This document shows positions 1 to 8,946 of a stretch of 64,000 bases of DNA, in pieces. Position 1 is the stretch's first letter. Each line of letters opens with the position of its first letter. Made by a program: the position numbers and the translations under genes. The notes under the pieces are model-generated. The model had not been told where the DNA came from, did not search any database, and saw nothing but the letters and a program-made list of their open reading frames with translations. The DNA is taken from NCBI GenBank assembly GCA_021805275.1, contig JAJZFQ010000043.1:131228-195227 (forward strand), given 5' to 3'. Source of the stretch: Pseudomonadota bacterium (GTDB taxonomy: Bacteria > Pseudomonadota > Gammaproteobacteria > Steroidobacterales > Steroidobacteraceae).

Positions 1-187
1 GCACATCCTGAGCATTCGCGGCATACCGCGTCGCCGTGACAATGACGGGCTTCAGCCTCGAGTTCACGGCAATGAGCGAAGCTGCGCCGGAGGCGAGCGC
101 CGCATGCACAGTCGATGCGCCGAGAATCGTGGCTACGGCGGCGGATATTGTGTTCTGGCGCCGGCGACTGATTGAATTGCGTATCAC
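1..187 (-). CDS. TonB-dependent receptor, N-terminal fragment (runs off left edge)
   Basis: Only the first 62 codons lie in the window. They read from a GTG at 185-187 preceded by GGGGAG seven bases upstream. The peptide has an Arg-rich start, a hydrophobic Ala-rich signal peptide (residues about 12-35), then PVIVTATRYAANAQDV. That last stretch is the usual mature N-terminus of TonB-dependent outer-membrane receptors (a TonB-box-like V-x-VTATR followed by an A-x-x-x-QDV plug start). Such receptors import siderophores, vitamin B12 or glycans using TonB energy. The substrate cannot be told from this fragment. The family assignment rests on this short motif plus the signal peptide. Confidence 0.68.
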   Translation of the reverse strand, partial: MIRNSISRRRQNTISAAVATILGASTVHAALASGAASLIAVNSRLKPVIVTATRYAANAQDV

Positions 188-350
188 AGGAGGACTCCCC
201 GAGTTGTTCTGGCAGACACGGTGCGCGCAACCGCAGAAAGCTCTCCTGCAGCGCCATCCTGCCCTGGCATCGTGACCCGGCAGCTGCGCACCTCGTGCAG
301 GTGCCGAATGTCGTAAAGACGAGAGGCAATCCGCGCATCAACGCCGGAGT

Positions 351-373
351 ATTATAGTGTAGGAAATCTTTCC
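351..373 (-). promoter_or_regulatory. Promoter-like TATAAT and adjacent inverted repeat upstream of the receptor gene
   Basis: On the minus strand TATAAT is read at 356-351. Just upstream is GGAAAGATTTCC (373-362), an inverted repeat with five-base arms GGAAA/TTTCC. No good -35 hexamer is seen 17 bases upstream, so an activator or an ECF factor could be needed. Transcription from here would give a leader of about 160 bases before the receptor GTG at 187. The dyad does not look like a Fur box. Confidence 0.4.
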
Positions 374-455
374 AGATTGTTGCAGCCCGGACTCTTGAAT
401 CAACGCGCCACGAGCGACGTCCGCCCGTTCGCCGTTGCGGCCGCGACGCCATCCG

Positions 456-1853
456 TCAGTCGGCGCGCGCCTGCGCAAGGTTCTTGCGCACGAACTGGAT
501 GTGCTCGCGCAGCTGGTAGATCTGCTCGGCATGTGAGCCGGGCATCTTGCGCAGAATCACTGCCCGCTCTATACCGTGCAGCCGCTCGAGCAGCGCTGCG
601 CGTCGTTGCTCCGTCAGCGGCCCCAGCGATTCGCGCTCAAGCGCCATCAGCTCCCCGTAGCGCAAGTGAATGCGGCGATTTACTCGCCAGCTGTACAGCA
701 GTGGGAGAAAGCGCAGTCCCGGAATCAGAATGACGATTATCGGCACCAATACCACGATCATGCGGTTGACCAGGCTTGCCAGCCAAAACGGCAAATAGCG
801 GTAGGTAAAACTCTTGTCACCGGTTTTGTAGAAGCGCGCCGCTTCCGAATCCAGCGGATAGGTGTAAGTCGTCGTATTGGGAAATTCGTGCGCCGCGTGC
901 AGCACGGTCGCGCCACCGTAGATACGTTGCGCCGCCTGAATCAGCAGGTCGCACAGTGCTGGATTCAAGCTGGCGCGGCCCAGCAGTTCCACCGCCGGGC
1001 CGAGCATGACGATCGGTCGGCCGGGAAGATTGGCACCGAGATCAAAGGCGCCGGCCGGAACGGTCATCGCATGCAGATACGGGAAGCGCCGCGTATAGGC
1101 CGGGGCCTGCGTAAAGTCGAACAGCCGGATCCCCGGAGCGTGCACCATCGAGATCATCACCGCCGGCGGGGTCGAGTCGCCGCTGAGAAATATCGCGCTG
1201 ACGCGGTCACTGAGCAGCGCATCGCGTGCGGCGGCTCCTTCCAGATCGAGCAGCCGCGTCGGGCCGCCCGGCACAATCTCGTTGCCCTTCAGCAGCGCGA
1301 GTGCAAGGGTGCGCGTACCGCTACCGGGCTTGCCGATGGCAATGCGCTTGCCGCGCAGTTGCGACAGCCGCTGCAGGCGGGCGCCCCGATAGAAGATGGT
1401 GAGCGGCTGGTAGAACATACTGCCGAGGGACACGACGTGCGCGTCATCGTCCGAGTCACGGGAGGGGGCCACACCCGACGGCGCGGTAATTCCCGCTTGC
1501 ACGAGCGCGATGTCCACGCGGGCGTGCAACCGGCTCAACCGCTCGAGATTCTGCGCCGAGCCCTGCGAGGGCAGAATCTTCAGGGTGATGCCATTGCGCG
1601 CCAGGAGTGCGCGGAATCGCTCGGCGGCCAGCTCAAAGGAGCTGCCCGGCGGGCCGCCGCTCATCGTCAGCGTCCGCGGGGGCGCCGGCTGCACGAAATG
1701 CAGTGTGAGCCAGATGGCCGCCGCGCTCAGCAGCAAGATCGGGATCAGCGAATGCAGAAGATCGGCCCACGAGACCGTGGTGACCTTCAGCGGAGGAGGC
1801 TGGGGGGCGCTCGCGCTGCGAGTAGCCGCCTGCGGTTGCGGATTCGGTTCCAT
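456..1853 (-). CDS. TAXI-family TRAP-type solute-binding protein, membrane anchored
   Basis: A 465-residue protein of the TAXI (TRAP-associated extracytoplasmic immunogenic) family. After a Pro-rich start it has a membrane segment near residues 33-52. The solute-binding fold follows, with the family's glycine-rich opening (MSGGPPGSSFE) and an LPSQGSAQNLERL stretch. Near residue 370 there is a second hydrophobic segment (IVVLVPIIVILIPGL), then a charged, probably helical tail that would be cytoplasmic. Family members usually bind small carboxylates or amino acids for a TRAP transporter, but no TRAP permease gene lies next to it, so partner and ligand are unknown. I chose ATG 1853; the reading frame extends 31 codons further upstream but that part looks non-coding. 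Confidence 0.8.
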   Translation of the reverse strand: MEPNPQPQAATRSASAPQPPPLKVTTVSWADLLHSLIPILLLSAAAIWLTLHFVQPAPPRTLTMSGGPPGSSFELAAERFRALLARNGITLKILPSQGSAQNLERLSRLHARVDIALVQAGITAPSGVAPSRDSDDDAHVVSLGSMFYQPLTIFYRGARLQRLSQLRGKRIAIGKPGSGTRTLALALLKGNEIVPGGPTRLLDLEGAAARDALLSDRVSAIFLSGDSTPPAVMISMVHAPGIRLFDFTQAPAYTRRFPYLHAMTVPAGAFDLGANLPGRPIVMLGPAVELLGRASLNPALCDLLIQAAQRIYGGATVLHAAHEFPNTTTYTYPLDSEAARFYKTGDKSFTYRYLPFWLASLVNRMIVVLVPIIVILIPGLRFLPLLYSWRVNRRIHLRYGELMALERESLGPLTEQRRAALLERLHGIERAVILRKMPGSHAEQIYQLREHIQFVRKNLAQARAD

Positions 1854-1963
1854 GACGGCACAGTCTACCATTGACGCGGCCGCGCTCCCGGGCCCGCCCC
1901 CTTGCGGGACGCGACGGTCTCGGTCGTATACTGATCCCCCGATCACGCCTGGAGATCCACAGC

Positions 1964-2581
1964 ATGGCCAAAGTCCTCGTTCTCTACTATTCGTCCTATG
2001 GCCACGTCGAGCGCATGGCGCAGGCAGTCGCCGAAGGCGCCGCTTCGGTGGTCGGGACCGCGGTAACCGTCAAGCGGGTTCCTGAGCTCGTGCCCGAGGA
2101 AATCGTGCGCAAAGCCGGAATGAAAGCCGACCAGCAGGCCCCGATCGCCACAGTCGATGAGCTAGTCCAATACGATGCGATCCTGTTCGGCACACCGACT
2201 CGGTTCGGTAACATGGCAGCGCAAATGCGCAATTTTCTCGACCAGACCGGCGGACTTTGGGGCAAAGGAGCGCTGGTGGGTAAGATCGGTAGCGTCTTCG
2301 CCTCCACGGCGACCCAGCACGGTGGGCAGGAGACGACCATCACCAGCTTTCATCACACGCTGCTGCATCACGGGATGATCATCGTCGGTCTGCCCTATTC
2401 CTTTCCCGGCCTCACCCGCATGGACCAGATCACCGGCGGCGGGCCGTACGGCGCCACGACGCTCGCCGGCAGCGACGGCTCACGGCAACCGAGCGAGAAC
2501 GAGCTGGCGGGTGCACGCTTCCAGGGCCACCACGTCGCGGACATTGCCGGACGCCTGGAGCGCGGCACCGGCAGCCGATAA
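1964..2581 (+). CDS. wrbA: NAD(P)H:quinone oxidoreductase, WrbA type
   Basis: A 205-residue flavodoxin-like protein that reduces quinones by two electrons using FMN and NAD(P)H, avoiding semiquinone radicals. It begins [19 protein letters not shown], the FMN phosphate-binding loop of Wrb[21 protein letters not shown] and a GGGPYGATT loop, both typical of the family, follow. Length matches the usual about 200. ATG 1964 is preceded by GGAG (1950-1953). It is a monocistronic plus-strand gene followed by a strong hairpin, and divergent from the TAXI gene. Cytoplasmic; likely stress-linked, although the sequence shows no regulator. Confidence 0.93.
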   Translation: MAKVLVLYYSSYGHVERMAQAVAEGAASVVGTAVTVKRVPELVPEEIVRKAGMKADQQAPIATVDELVQYDAILFGTPTRFGNMAAQMRNFLDQTGGLWGKGALVGKIGSVFASTATQHGGQETTITSFHHTLLHHGMIIVGLPYSFPGLTRMDQITGGGPYGATTLAGSDGSRQPSENELAGARFQGHHVADIAGRLERGTGSR

Positions 2582-3178
2582 GCGGTCGCGCCTACCGCTC
2601 TGTCCTAGGGCGCCGAGCCGGCGGCCTCGGCGCCGCGCGCTCGGACCCGCCCGCCGACGCAGACCAGCCGCTGAGCTGGCGGCCGGCGCACGCCTTGATC
2701 GCACAGAACTCCCTGCGGCTCCGGGGGCGCGAACCACTCTTCTCCCGCGCGCCAGCACCACCCTGCCGCCTGAGCGGCCGGCGAATCACCAGCGCGCCTC
2801 AAGGTGCTCTCGACAGCACTGAGCGGAGCGAAACGGGCACAGGTCGACGGCCGCCTCGACCCCAATCAAAGCCGACTAAACGGCAATCGGACACTGAATT
2901 AAGGGCCGAGCAACACTTCCCCGGCGAGCCTCGATGCCGTGCCGGACCTCGACCGCTCGGTCAGGCCCGGCCTCATACGCCACGCGCGTGCGCCAACCGC
3001 ACTTCCTGCCACGGCTCTGAAAAAAACACTGCGTCGTGCCGCCATCGAAAGTCATTGACGCGATGCTTTCCTCACCTCAGCACCTTAATCTGGTTCGCGG
3101 CCAGCCGCCGATGTCAGTCGCGCTCGCCACTCCACCGCACCGCCGCCTCGCCTGCCGTTCACGTCCCGCCCACATCAC
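2582..3178. other. Gene-free stretch
   Basis: About 600 bases between wrbA and the convergent membrane protein gene. Apart from the hairpin at its left end, open frames here are short, lack ribosome sites and read as Arg/Pro/Ala-rich noise on both strands. I see no RNA gene or repeat. Confidence 0.5.
2609..2634 (+). terminator. Hairpin after wrbA
   Basis: GGCGCCGAG pairs perfectly with CTCGGCGCC across an eight-base loop, starting 28 bases after the wrbA stop. There is no clear run of T after the stem, so this is either an atypical intrinsic terminator or simply a stable 3' end. Confidence 0.45.
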
Positions 3179-3880
3179 TCACCGCAGAATTGCGTGCGCG
3201 ATATTCGCCCAGTCGGAAGAATTGGTGACGAGAATATACATCACGGCAGTCTGACATAACACAAACACCGGGAGTCCGATGAGGTACACCCGATGGACAC
3301 GACGGCCGACAAGAAAGTCGCGCAGCGCACCAAGCACAACCAGCAGGTCGACTCCAATAAAGAACCAGTGCGCTGGCAGTATCCACGGCGGGAAGCGCCC
3401 GAACGCTGCCGACGTCAACGCGATCGTGGCGAGCAACATCAGCCGGCGATGATATTCCGGCCTTTTTCGCCACATGATCGCCAGCGCGAAGGCAACCGTG
3501 AACGCTGCAATGTCGTAGAACGAAAGCCCGAGGTTTTGCACGGCCCCTTTGCCCGCGAAGTGTGCGATTCGGAAGCGGGACATGACGATTGCAACCCAGA
3601 TGCCGATCACACACACCGCGCTGCCCAGCGCGCACCCGAACCAGCCCATCGTGCGATGCAGTCGTACATTACGCGCGCGGATGAGCAGAGATTGGCAAAT
3701 GAAGAACGCCAACCAGGCTGAGAATACCACCGCATGCACGTACAGCAGCAGCGGACGCCGCGGCACCGCGTGAATCAGGTTCTTCTCAACGGTATGACTG
3801 AACCCGTAGATGACAATCGCCGCAATCAGCAGCGCCATGCCGAAGTAGAAATATTGCTCGAGAAAACGTATCGCCTTCAT
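3179..3880 (-). CDS. Conserved-looking multi-pass membrane protein of unknown function
   Basis: A 233-residue protein with about six or seven hydrophobic helices: FGMALLIAAIVIYGF near the N-terminus, then LLLYVHAVVFSAWLAFFI, GCALGSAVCVIGIWVAIV, AAFTVAFALAIMW, LMLLATIALTSAAFG, GVDLLVVLGAL and a last one near the C-terminus. Short polar loops rich in Arg/His follow several helices (VRLHRTMGW, KRPEYHRRLM). The HxxxG arrangement recalls small heme- or quinone-associated inner-membrane proteins, but I do not recognise the family. ATG 3880 (MKAIRFLEQYFYFG) is chosen over an in-frame start 14 codons upstream because the extra residues look unlike coding sequence. It stands alone. Confidence 0.7.
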   Translation of the reverse strand: MKAIRFLEQYFYFGMALLIAAIVIYGFSHTVEKNLIHAVPRRPLLLYVHAVVFSAWLAFFICQSLLIRARNVRLHRTMGWFGCALGSAVCVIGIWVAIVMSRFRIAHFAGKGAVQNLGLSFYDIAAFTVAFALAIMWRKRPEYHRRLMLLATIALTSAAFGRFPPWILPAHWFFIGVDLLVVLGALRDFLVGRRVHRVYLIGLPVFVLCQTAVMYILVTNSSDWANIAHAILR

Positions 3881-5339
3881 GGCAACACGGTGCGTACAGC
3901 GCCCGGCCGGGCATCTGCACATGCATCGCCCGAGGGGGCTACATTGCCCTGCAAATGCATATCACGAGCGCGCGACGCCCCGTCCACGGACCCGTTGAAA
4001 GACTTCAAAACGCTGGCGTGCATCACGTAGCCCTCAATACATTGCGCTTCGTATTTAAGTCCTCTCGAGTCCTTTCGCAATTCTGTCGGCACAGCGTCCA
4101 AGCCACAGACGCACCGTCAGGAAGTTTAAGCCGCCGCTGATACCCGTCCACGAGCTACGCCGACCAAAGTTCGCGTCAATGTGAAACGTGCACCTTTTGT
4201 TCTTTTCAATTGCGCGCAAGCTCGGAATTGAGCAGTCGGCGCTGCCGCATGGTTGCTCTTGAACGCCTGCCACGCGTGGGCCGATCATAACCAGACGCGC
4301 CGCTCCTGACAACAGATGTTCGTGGCACCACACGGGCAAACCCTGTGCCAACATCGGATTGCTCAAACCGGCCGACGACAGCGCGTCTTAAAGTACCCCA
4401 GGAGCTTGGTTGGCGCGCCTCGATGAGCGCAGGCATCGCGGCCAGGGCCAATGGTGGGGAACCGCGCTCGGTCCGTCAACCCAATCGGGCCACCTCTGAG
4501 ACGCATGCGTGAATTCGTAAAAGTTCTTCCGTTTCGCGAGCAGATACTCACCGCGGTAGTCGGTTCGTGTTCACAATTCGTGCCATCACCACTGCCGCGA
4601 TCGATACCTCCGGCGGACGGCACACCGCCACCGCGTCAGCCGTGAGTTCAGCGCCGTGTCGGCACCGGCGGCTCGGCTCTATGACAGTAGTATTCACGTG
4701 CTGCCTTCAAATTTTGTAGACGCGTGTGCTCGTCTGCTCTCGCCACGGCCGGCAGGTCTGCTGCCCGCACGCCGGCGTCCCTTCGGCCGCGCCAGGCGAG
4801 AACTGCACGCCAAAGAGGCGGTCGGGTCATGAGAAAGTCCCGCGCTCCGCACCCTCGGCGAGCCGGCGCTTCTGCCCCAGGAACACACCGCGCGACTTCG
4901 CGCTGAGCGGAGAGCGACAGCACATCGTCACAGACGGCGGCGGACCGACAGACGACGGACTGCTACGCGGTCTCATGGATAGCTGATCGGTCGCGTCTTG
5001 GATCACAGCAGGCGCTGCGCCCGGTGCGCCAAGCGTCAGGGCATATCGCTACAGCGTGTCTGCGCTCTCTGGAGCGGCCGCGCCTGGAGGATCTACGTCC
5101 GGCGTCGGGGGCGGAACGATAGCGTGCGCACCACGAATCATTGCGGGTTGCACCGCCGGAGCAGCTCGCGCTGAACGGTCGCCATGGAAGCGCTGGCGAC
5201 GCCGGCCAGTGATCGGGCGCCCTTGCGGCGCCGCAGGTCGCTGCGCGATCGGGTCACCAACATCCGAGCGAACGCATCCGCTCCCGACATCGACGCACGC
5301 AGCGCCGGCAACCAACGCTCAACCCGCCCCCCCAGCGGA
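3881..5339. other. Gene-poor stretch, no intact gene recognised
   Basis: About 1.46 kb upstream of the membrane protein gene. Open frames are short, mutually overlapping and without recognisable motifs or ribosome sites. Base composition is a little less GC-biased than in the neighbouring operons (for example around 4040-4230 and 4500-4590). Together with the decayed gene to its right this suggests an eroding region rather than a hidden gene. Confidence 0.5.
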
Positions 5340-5853
5340 TCAGCGCACCGGTGGTCGGGCAAGGCCCGCCACTTCTCGGCATTCGATCCGACGGTAGCCA
5401 TCCCCAGTGCGTTCAGCGATTTCCCGGGAAAGGCGCAGCGCCAGCCCGAGGGGATATATCTGCACGGCCCGCGCGGGCACACCGAATCTGAGCGGCGGAT
5501 CGGCGAGATACAGCAAGTCCGCGAGGACGAGGAGCATTCCAAGACTCAGCGGCAGAGCGCCCGAGCGGGAAAATCCGACACCTCGCCAGCGGCGCATCGA
5601 GCCCCAAAACAGAACCGAAATCAGCAATGCGGTTTGCCGCAGCTGCAGCGTCAGGTCAGTGCCTGCCCCTGGGCCGCAGCGCGATCACTTGCGCGATCAC
5701 GTTGAGCCACACCATGAGCAGGTGCGGCGCGAGCCCGGCACGAAACTGTGGCAGCGCCGCGAGCAGACCGGTTGCCGTGGCGTTGGCGTCGCCGCTCACG
5801 ACGATCCGGCTGTGAACATGGCCGATATCGCAATGCTCCGCCAGTGATACGCC
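5340..5853 (-). pseudogene. Decayed DUF4386-like membrane protein gene
   Basis: Two fragments of one family appear in the right order but in different frames. The first (5853-5656) reads GHVHSRIVVSGDANATATGLLA followed by a hydrophobic helix, the N-terminal signature of DUF4386 proteins (V-x-x-R-hydrophobic-V-x-GDA-x-ATA). It hits a stop after IALRPRGRH. The second (5627-5340, different frame) reads SGALPLSLGMLLVLADLLYLAD, matching the C-terminal SGFLPR-x-LG-x-LL-x-x-AG-x-x-YL segment. The middle third is missing and the first helix is garbled. Family assignment is from memory of these motifs; a sequencing error alone would not explain the missing middle. Confidence 0.5.
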
Positions 5854-6045
5854 GCTGCACCGCGCCGCTCGGCACACCCAATCCGCCGAGCATGCCCTGT
5901 CCGCCGCGCTCAGCGGTGCGTTGCAGCCAGGCGCAGATCTGCTACAAGCGACTGCGTCTGTTAATCCGCGCTCGAACACCATGACGCACGGCGGATGCGC
6001 AGACAACCGGCGGGGCTTGCCGACCGCGCCCCTCGCCGAGGCACC

Positions 6046-8106
6046 TCATGAGGCACTTCCGACCGGGAGCTCCCGCTCGCTCACCATCGTCAGCACATCG
6101 TACTGGGCGACCGTCTCGCCGTTCTGGTTGGTAATCTGCGTGTCCCAGCGCACTTCGCCGTAGCCCTGGCCGATTCGCAGCGACTTCTCTTTGCAGGTCA
6201 GGCGCACGCGGATGCGATCGCCCGGCCGGACCGGCTGGGTGAAGCGCAAGCCATCGATGCCGTAATTGGCGAGCACCGGCCCCAGGGGTGGATCGACGAA
6301 CAACCCGGCGGCGGCCGCGATCAGAAAATATCCATGCGCCACGCGACCGCCGAACAGCGGATTGCGCCGAGCCGCCGCCTCGTCCATGTGCGCGTAGAAG
6401 TGATCCCCCGAGAGTGCCGCGAACCGCTCGATGTCCTCGAGGGCCACCGCGCGCTCCCCGGATCGGAAGGTGTCGCCGATGCGCAGTGCACCGAACGCCT
6501 TTCGAAATGGATGCACCAGCGGGTCGCGCTCGTGCGAGCCCGCAACCCAGCGACCCGTGACTGCGGTGAGGAGGTCCGGCGTGCCCTGCACGGCGGTGCG
6601 TTGCATGTAATGCAGCACGCCGCGAATACCGCCGAGCTCCTCCCCGCCGCCGGCGCGACCCGGTCCGCCGTGCACGAGATGCGGCAGCGGAGAGCCATGG
6701 CCCGTCGAGTCCTTCGCACAGTGCCGATTAACCACCAGAATCCGGCCGTGCAACGGTGCCAGACCGAGCACCAGCCCGGCCGCGACCGCATCATCGGCGC
6801 TGAACACCGAGCCGACAAGACTGCCCTCGCCGCGGCGGGCCAGTTCGATGGCCTCATCGAGGCTCCGATACGGCACGACGGTGCTCACCGGCCCGAATGC
6901 CTCGATCTCGTGGACCGCCCGCGCACCCTGCGGATCGTTGCAATGCAGCAGCGTCGGGGCGATGAAGGCGCCCCGCTCGGCATCGGCCCCCACGAGCGCA
7001 AGCTCGCCGGCTCCGCAGACCGTTGCGCTCTCGCGCTGCAGCCGCGCGAGCTGCTCGAGCACCTCTCGCCGCTGGGCGAGTGAAGCCAACGGGCCCATGC
7101 GCACCGAGTCCGCGCGGGGATCGCCGATCACCACTTTCGCGAGCGCGGCACGCAATGCCTCCAGCACCGCCGCACACTCCCCGGCGGGCACGATGGCCTT
7201 GCGGATTGCGGTGCATTTCTGCCCGGCCTTGACGGTCATCTCGCGCACGACCTCGCGCACGAACAGATCGAACTCCGGCGTGCCAGCCACTGCATCGGGC
7301 CCGAGAACGCAGGAGTTCAGTGAATCGGTCTCCGCCGTGAAGCGCACCGCCCGGTCCACCACCCGCGGGTGCATGCGTAGCTTGCGCGCGGTCGAGGCCG
7401 ATCCGGTGAAGGCGATCACATCCTGACAGGTCAGATGCTCGAACAAGTCTCCGACGCCGCCGCAAATCAGCTGCACCGCTCCCTCGGGCAGCAGACCTGA
7501 CTCGACGATCTGGCGGACCGCGAGCTCGGTGAGGTAGGCCGTTGCCGTAGCGGGCTTGACGATCGCCGGAACACCGGCGAGCAGCGCTGGGGCGAGCTTC
7601 TCGAGCATGCCCCAGACCGGGAAATTGAACGCATTGATGTGGACTGCCACCCCTTCGAGCGACACGTAGATGTGCTGCCCGAGGAAGCCACCACTCTTGG
7701 CAAGCATCTCGACCGTCCCGTCGATATACACCCGGCTGTCCGGCAGCTCCTTCATGCCCTTGCTGGCATAGACGAACAGCGTCCCGATGCCCCCGTCGAT
7801 ATCGATCCACGAGTCCGACTTGGTCGCGCCGGTGGCGTAGGACAGCCGGTACAGCTCCTCCTTGCGCTCGTTCAGGTATTTCCCGAGCGCCTTGAGGCAC
7901 GCCGCGCGTTCATGAAAGGTCAGTCGGCGCAGGTTCGCCCCGCCGATCGTGCGCGCATGCGCAAGCATTGAGGCAAAATCCAGCCCCTGGCTGGTGGCGC
8001 TGGCGATCACCTCTCCGGTGCTCGCGTCGCGCAGCAAGACCGGCTCGCCTGCACCGCTCATCCAGCGGCCCGCACTGTAGCTTCGCAGTTGCATCAGATC
8101 ACTCAC
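6046..8106 (-). CDS. paaZ: PaaZ: oxepin-CoA hydrolase / semialdehyde dehydrogenase
   Basis: A 686-residue bifunctional enzyme of phenylacetate degradation. The C-terminal MaoC-like hydratase domain opens the oxepin-CoA ring, and the N-terminal aldehyde dehydrogenase oxidises the resulting semialdehyde to 3-oxo-5,6-dehydrosuberyl-CoA. Visible landmarks are GGIGTLFVYAS, AVHINAFNFPVWGMLEKLAPA, the glutamate in AETDSLN, the catalytic cysteine in GQKCTAIRK, and near residue 555 LSGDHFYAHMDE followed by GRVAHGYF, the hydratase Asp/His pair. Length equals that of the E. coli protein. GTG 8106 is nine bases from the paaG stop; ATG 8094 (MQLRSYSAG) aligns better with the E. coli start and is an alternative. 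Last gene of the paa operon. Confidence 0.96.
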   Translation of the reverse strand: MSDLMQLRSYSAGRWMSGAGEPVLLRDASTGEVIASATSQGLDFASMLAHARTIGGANLRRLTFHERAACLKALGKYLNERKEELYRLSYATGATKSDSWIDIDGGIGTLFVYASKGMKELPDSRVYIDGTVEMLAKSGGFLGQHIYVSLEGVAVHINAFNFPVWGMLEKLAPALLAGVPAIVKPATATAYLTELAVRQIVESGLLPEGAVQLICGGVGDLFEHLTCQDVIAFTGSASTARKLRMHPRVVDRAVRFTAETDSLNSCVLGPDAVAGTPEFDLFVREVVREMTVKAGQKCTAIRKAIVPAGECAAVLEALRAALAKVVIGDPRADSVRMGPLASLAQRREVLEQLARLQRESATVCGAGELALVGADAERGAFIAPTLLHCNDPQGARAVHEIEAFGPVSTVVPYRSLDEAIELARRGEGSLVGSVFSADDAVAAGLVLGLAPLHGRILVVNRHCAKDSTGHGSPLPHLVHGGPGRAGGGEELGGIRGVLHYMQRTAVQGTPDLLTAVTGRWVAGSHERDPLVHPFRKAFGALRIGDTFRSGERAVALEDIERFAALSGDHFYAHMDEAAARRNPLFGGRVAHGYFLIAAAAGLFVDPPLGPVLANYGIDGLRFTQPVRPGDRIRVRLTCKEKSLRIGQGYGEVRWDTQITNQNGETVAQYDVLTMVSERELPVGSAS

Positions 8107-8115
8107 CCGAATGCG

Positions 8116-8907
8116 TTATCGACCCGTGAAGCGCGGTTCGCGCTTGGCGCCGAAGGCCGCAACGCCCTCACCATAATCGGCGCTGAAGCCGAGTTCGCGC
8201 TGTATGTCCCGCTCCGCATCGAGCTGCTGCTCGAGCGTATGGTCCCAGCTGGCCGCGAGCGCCTGACGGATCCCTCGCAGCGCGAGCGGCGCTGCCGCGG
8301 CGAGCCGACCGGCGAGCGCATCGACCTCGGCGGGAAAATCCTCGTCCTCGACGCAGCGCCAGATCAGCCCCCACTCGGCCGCCTGCGCCGCCGGCAGCTT
8401 CTCCCCGAGCAATGCCAGACCGAGAGAGCGCGCGCGCCCCACCAGTCGGGGCAGGAACCACGTGCCGCCCGAATCCGGGATCAGCCCGATGCGGGCGAAG
8501 GCCTGCACGAAGCTCGCCGAGCGCGCGGCGATCACCAAATCACATGCCAGTGCGAGGCTGACGCCGGCGCCGGCCACCACGCCGTTGACCGCGCACACGA
8601 CCGGGACGCGCAGACCCCGAAGGGCGAGAATCAGCGGCTTGTAATTGCGCTCGAGGGACTCGCCCAGATCCGCCGGCGCGCCGCCCGGTGCCACCGCACG
8701 GTCCCCGAGGTCCTGACCGGCGCAAAATCCGCGCCCTGCCCCGGTGATGACCAGCACGCGCACCTCCGGGTCTGCCTCCACGGCTGCGAGTGCATCGCGC
8801 AGCTGCTCGTGCATCCGCGCGGTGAAACTGTTGAGTCGATCGGGCCGGTTCAGCGTCAGGCGCGCCACGCCGCCGGTAAGACTGTAGAGAATAGTCTGCT
8901 CACTCAT
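8116..8907 (-). CDS. paaG: PaaG: ring-1,2-epoxyphenylacetyl-CoA isomerase
   Basis: A 263-residue enoyl-CoA hydratase/isomerase family protein that converts the reactive epoxide made by PaaABCE to the seven-membered oxepin-CoA. The crotonase fold is clear: LTLNRPDRLNSF, the oxyanion loop around GRGFCAGQDL, NGVVAGAGVSLALACDL, then ARIGLIPDSGGTWFLPRLVG, where the aspartate of IPDSGG is the PaaG catalytic residue. ATG 8907 follows GAGGATGTG, a good ribosome site; a GTG directly before it is less likely. It ends nine bases before paaZ. The tail AAFGAKREPRFTGR is standard for PaaG. Confidence 0.94.
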   Translation of the reverse strand: MSEQTILYSLTGGVARLTLNRPDRLNSFTARMHEQLRDALAAVEADPEVRVLVITGAGRGFCAGQDLGDRAVAPGGAPADLGESLERNYKPLILALRGLRVPVVCAVNGVVAGAGVSLALACDLVIAARSASFVQAFARIGLIPDSGGTWFLPRLVGRARSLGLALLGEKLPAAQAAEWGLIWRCVEDEDFPAEVDALAGRLAAAAPLALRGIRQALAASWDHTLEQQLDAERDIQRELGFSADYGEGVAAFGAKREPRFTGR

Positions 8908-8946
8908 CACATCCTCACCTCGGCGCCCGCGCCTGTGATGCCACCG

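Noticed and set aside
2695..3228. A 177-codon plus-strand frame after wrbA
   Set aside because: Arg/Pro/Ser-rich, no ribosome site, no motif, and partly overlaps the convergent membrane protein gene.
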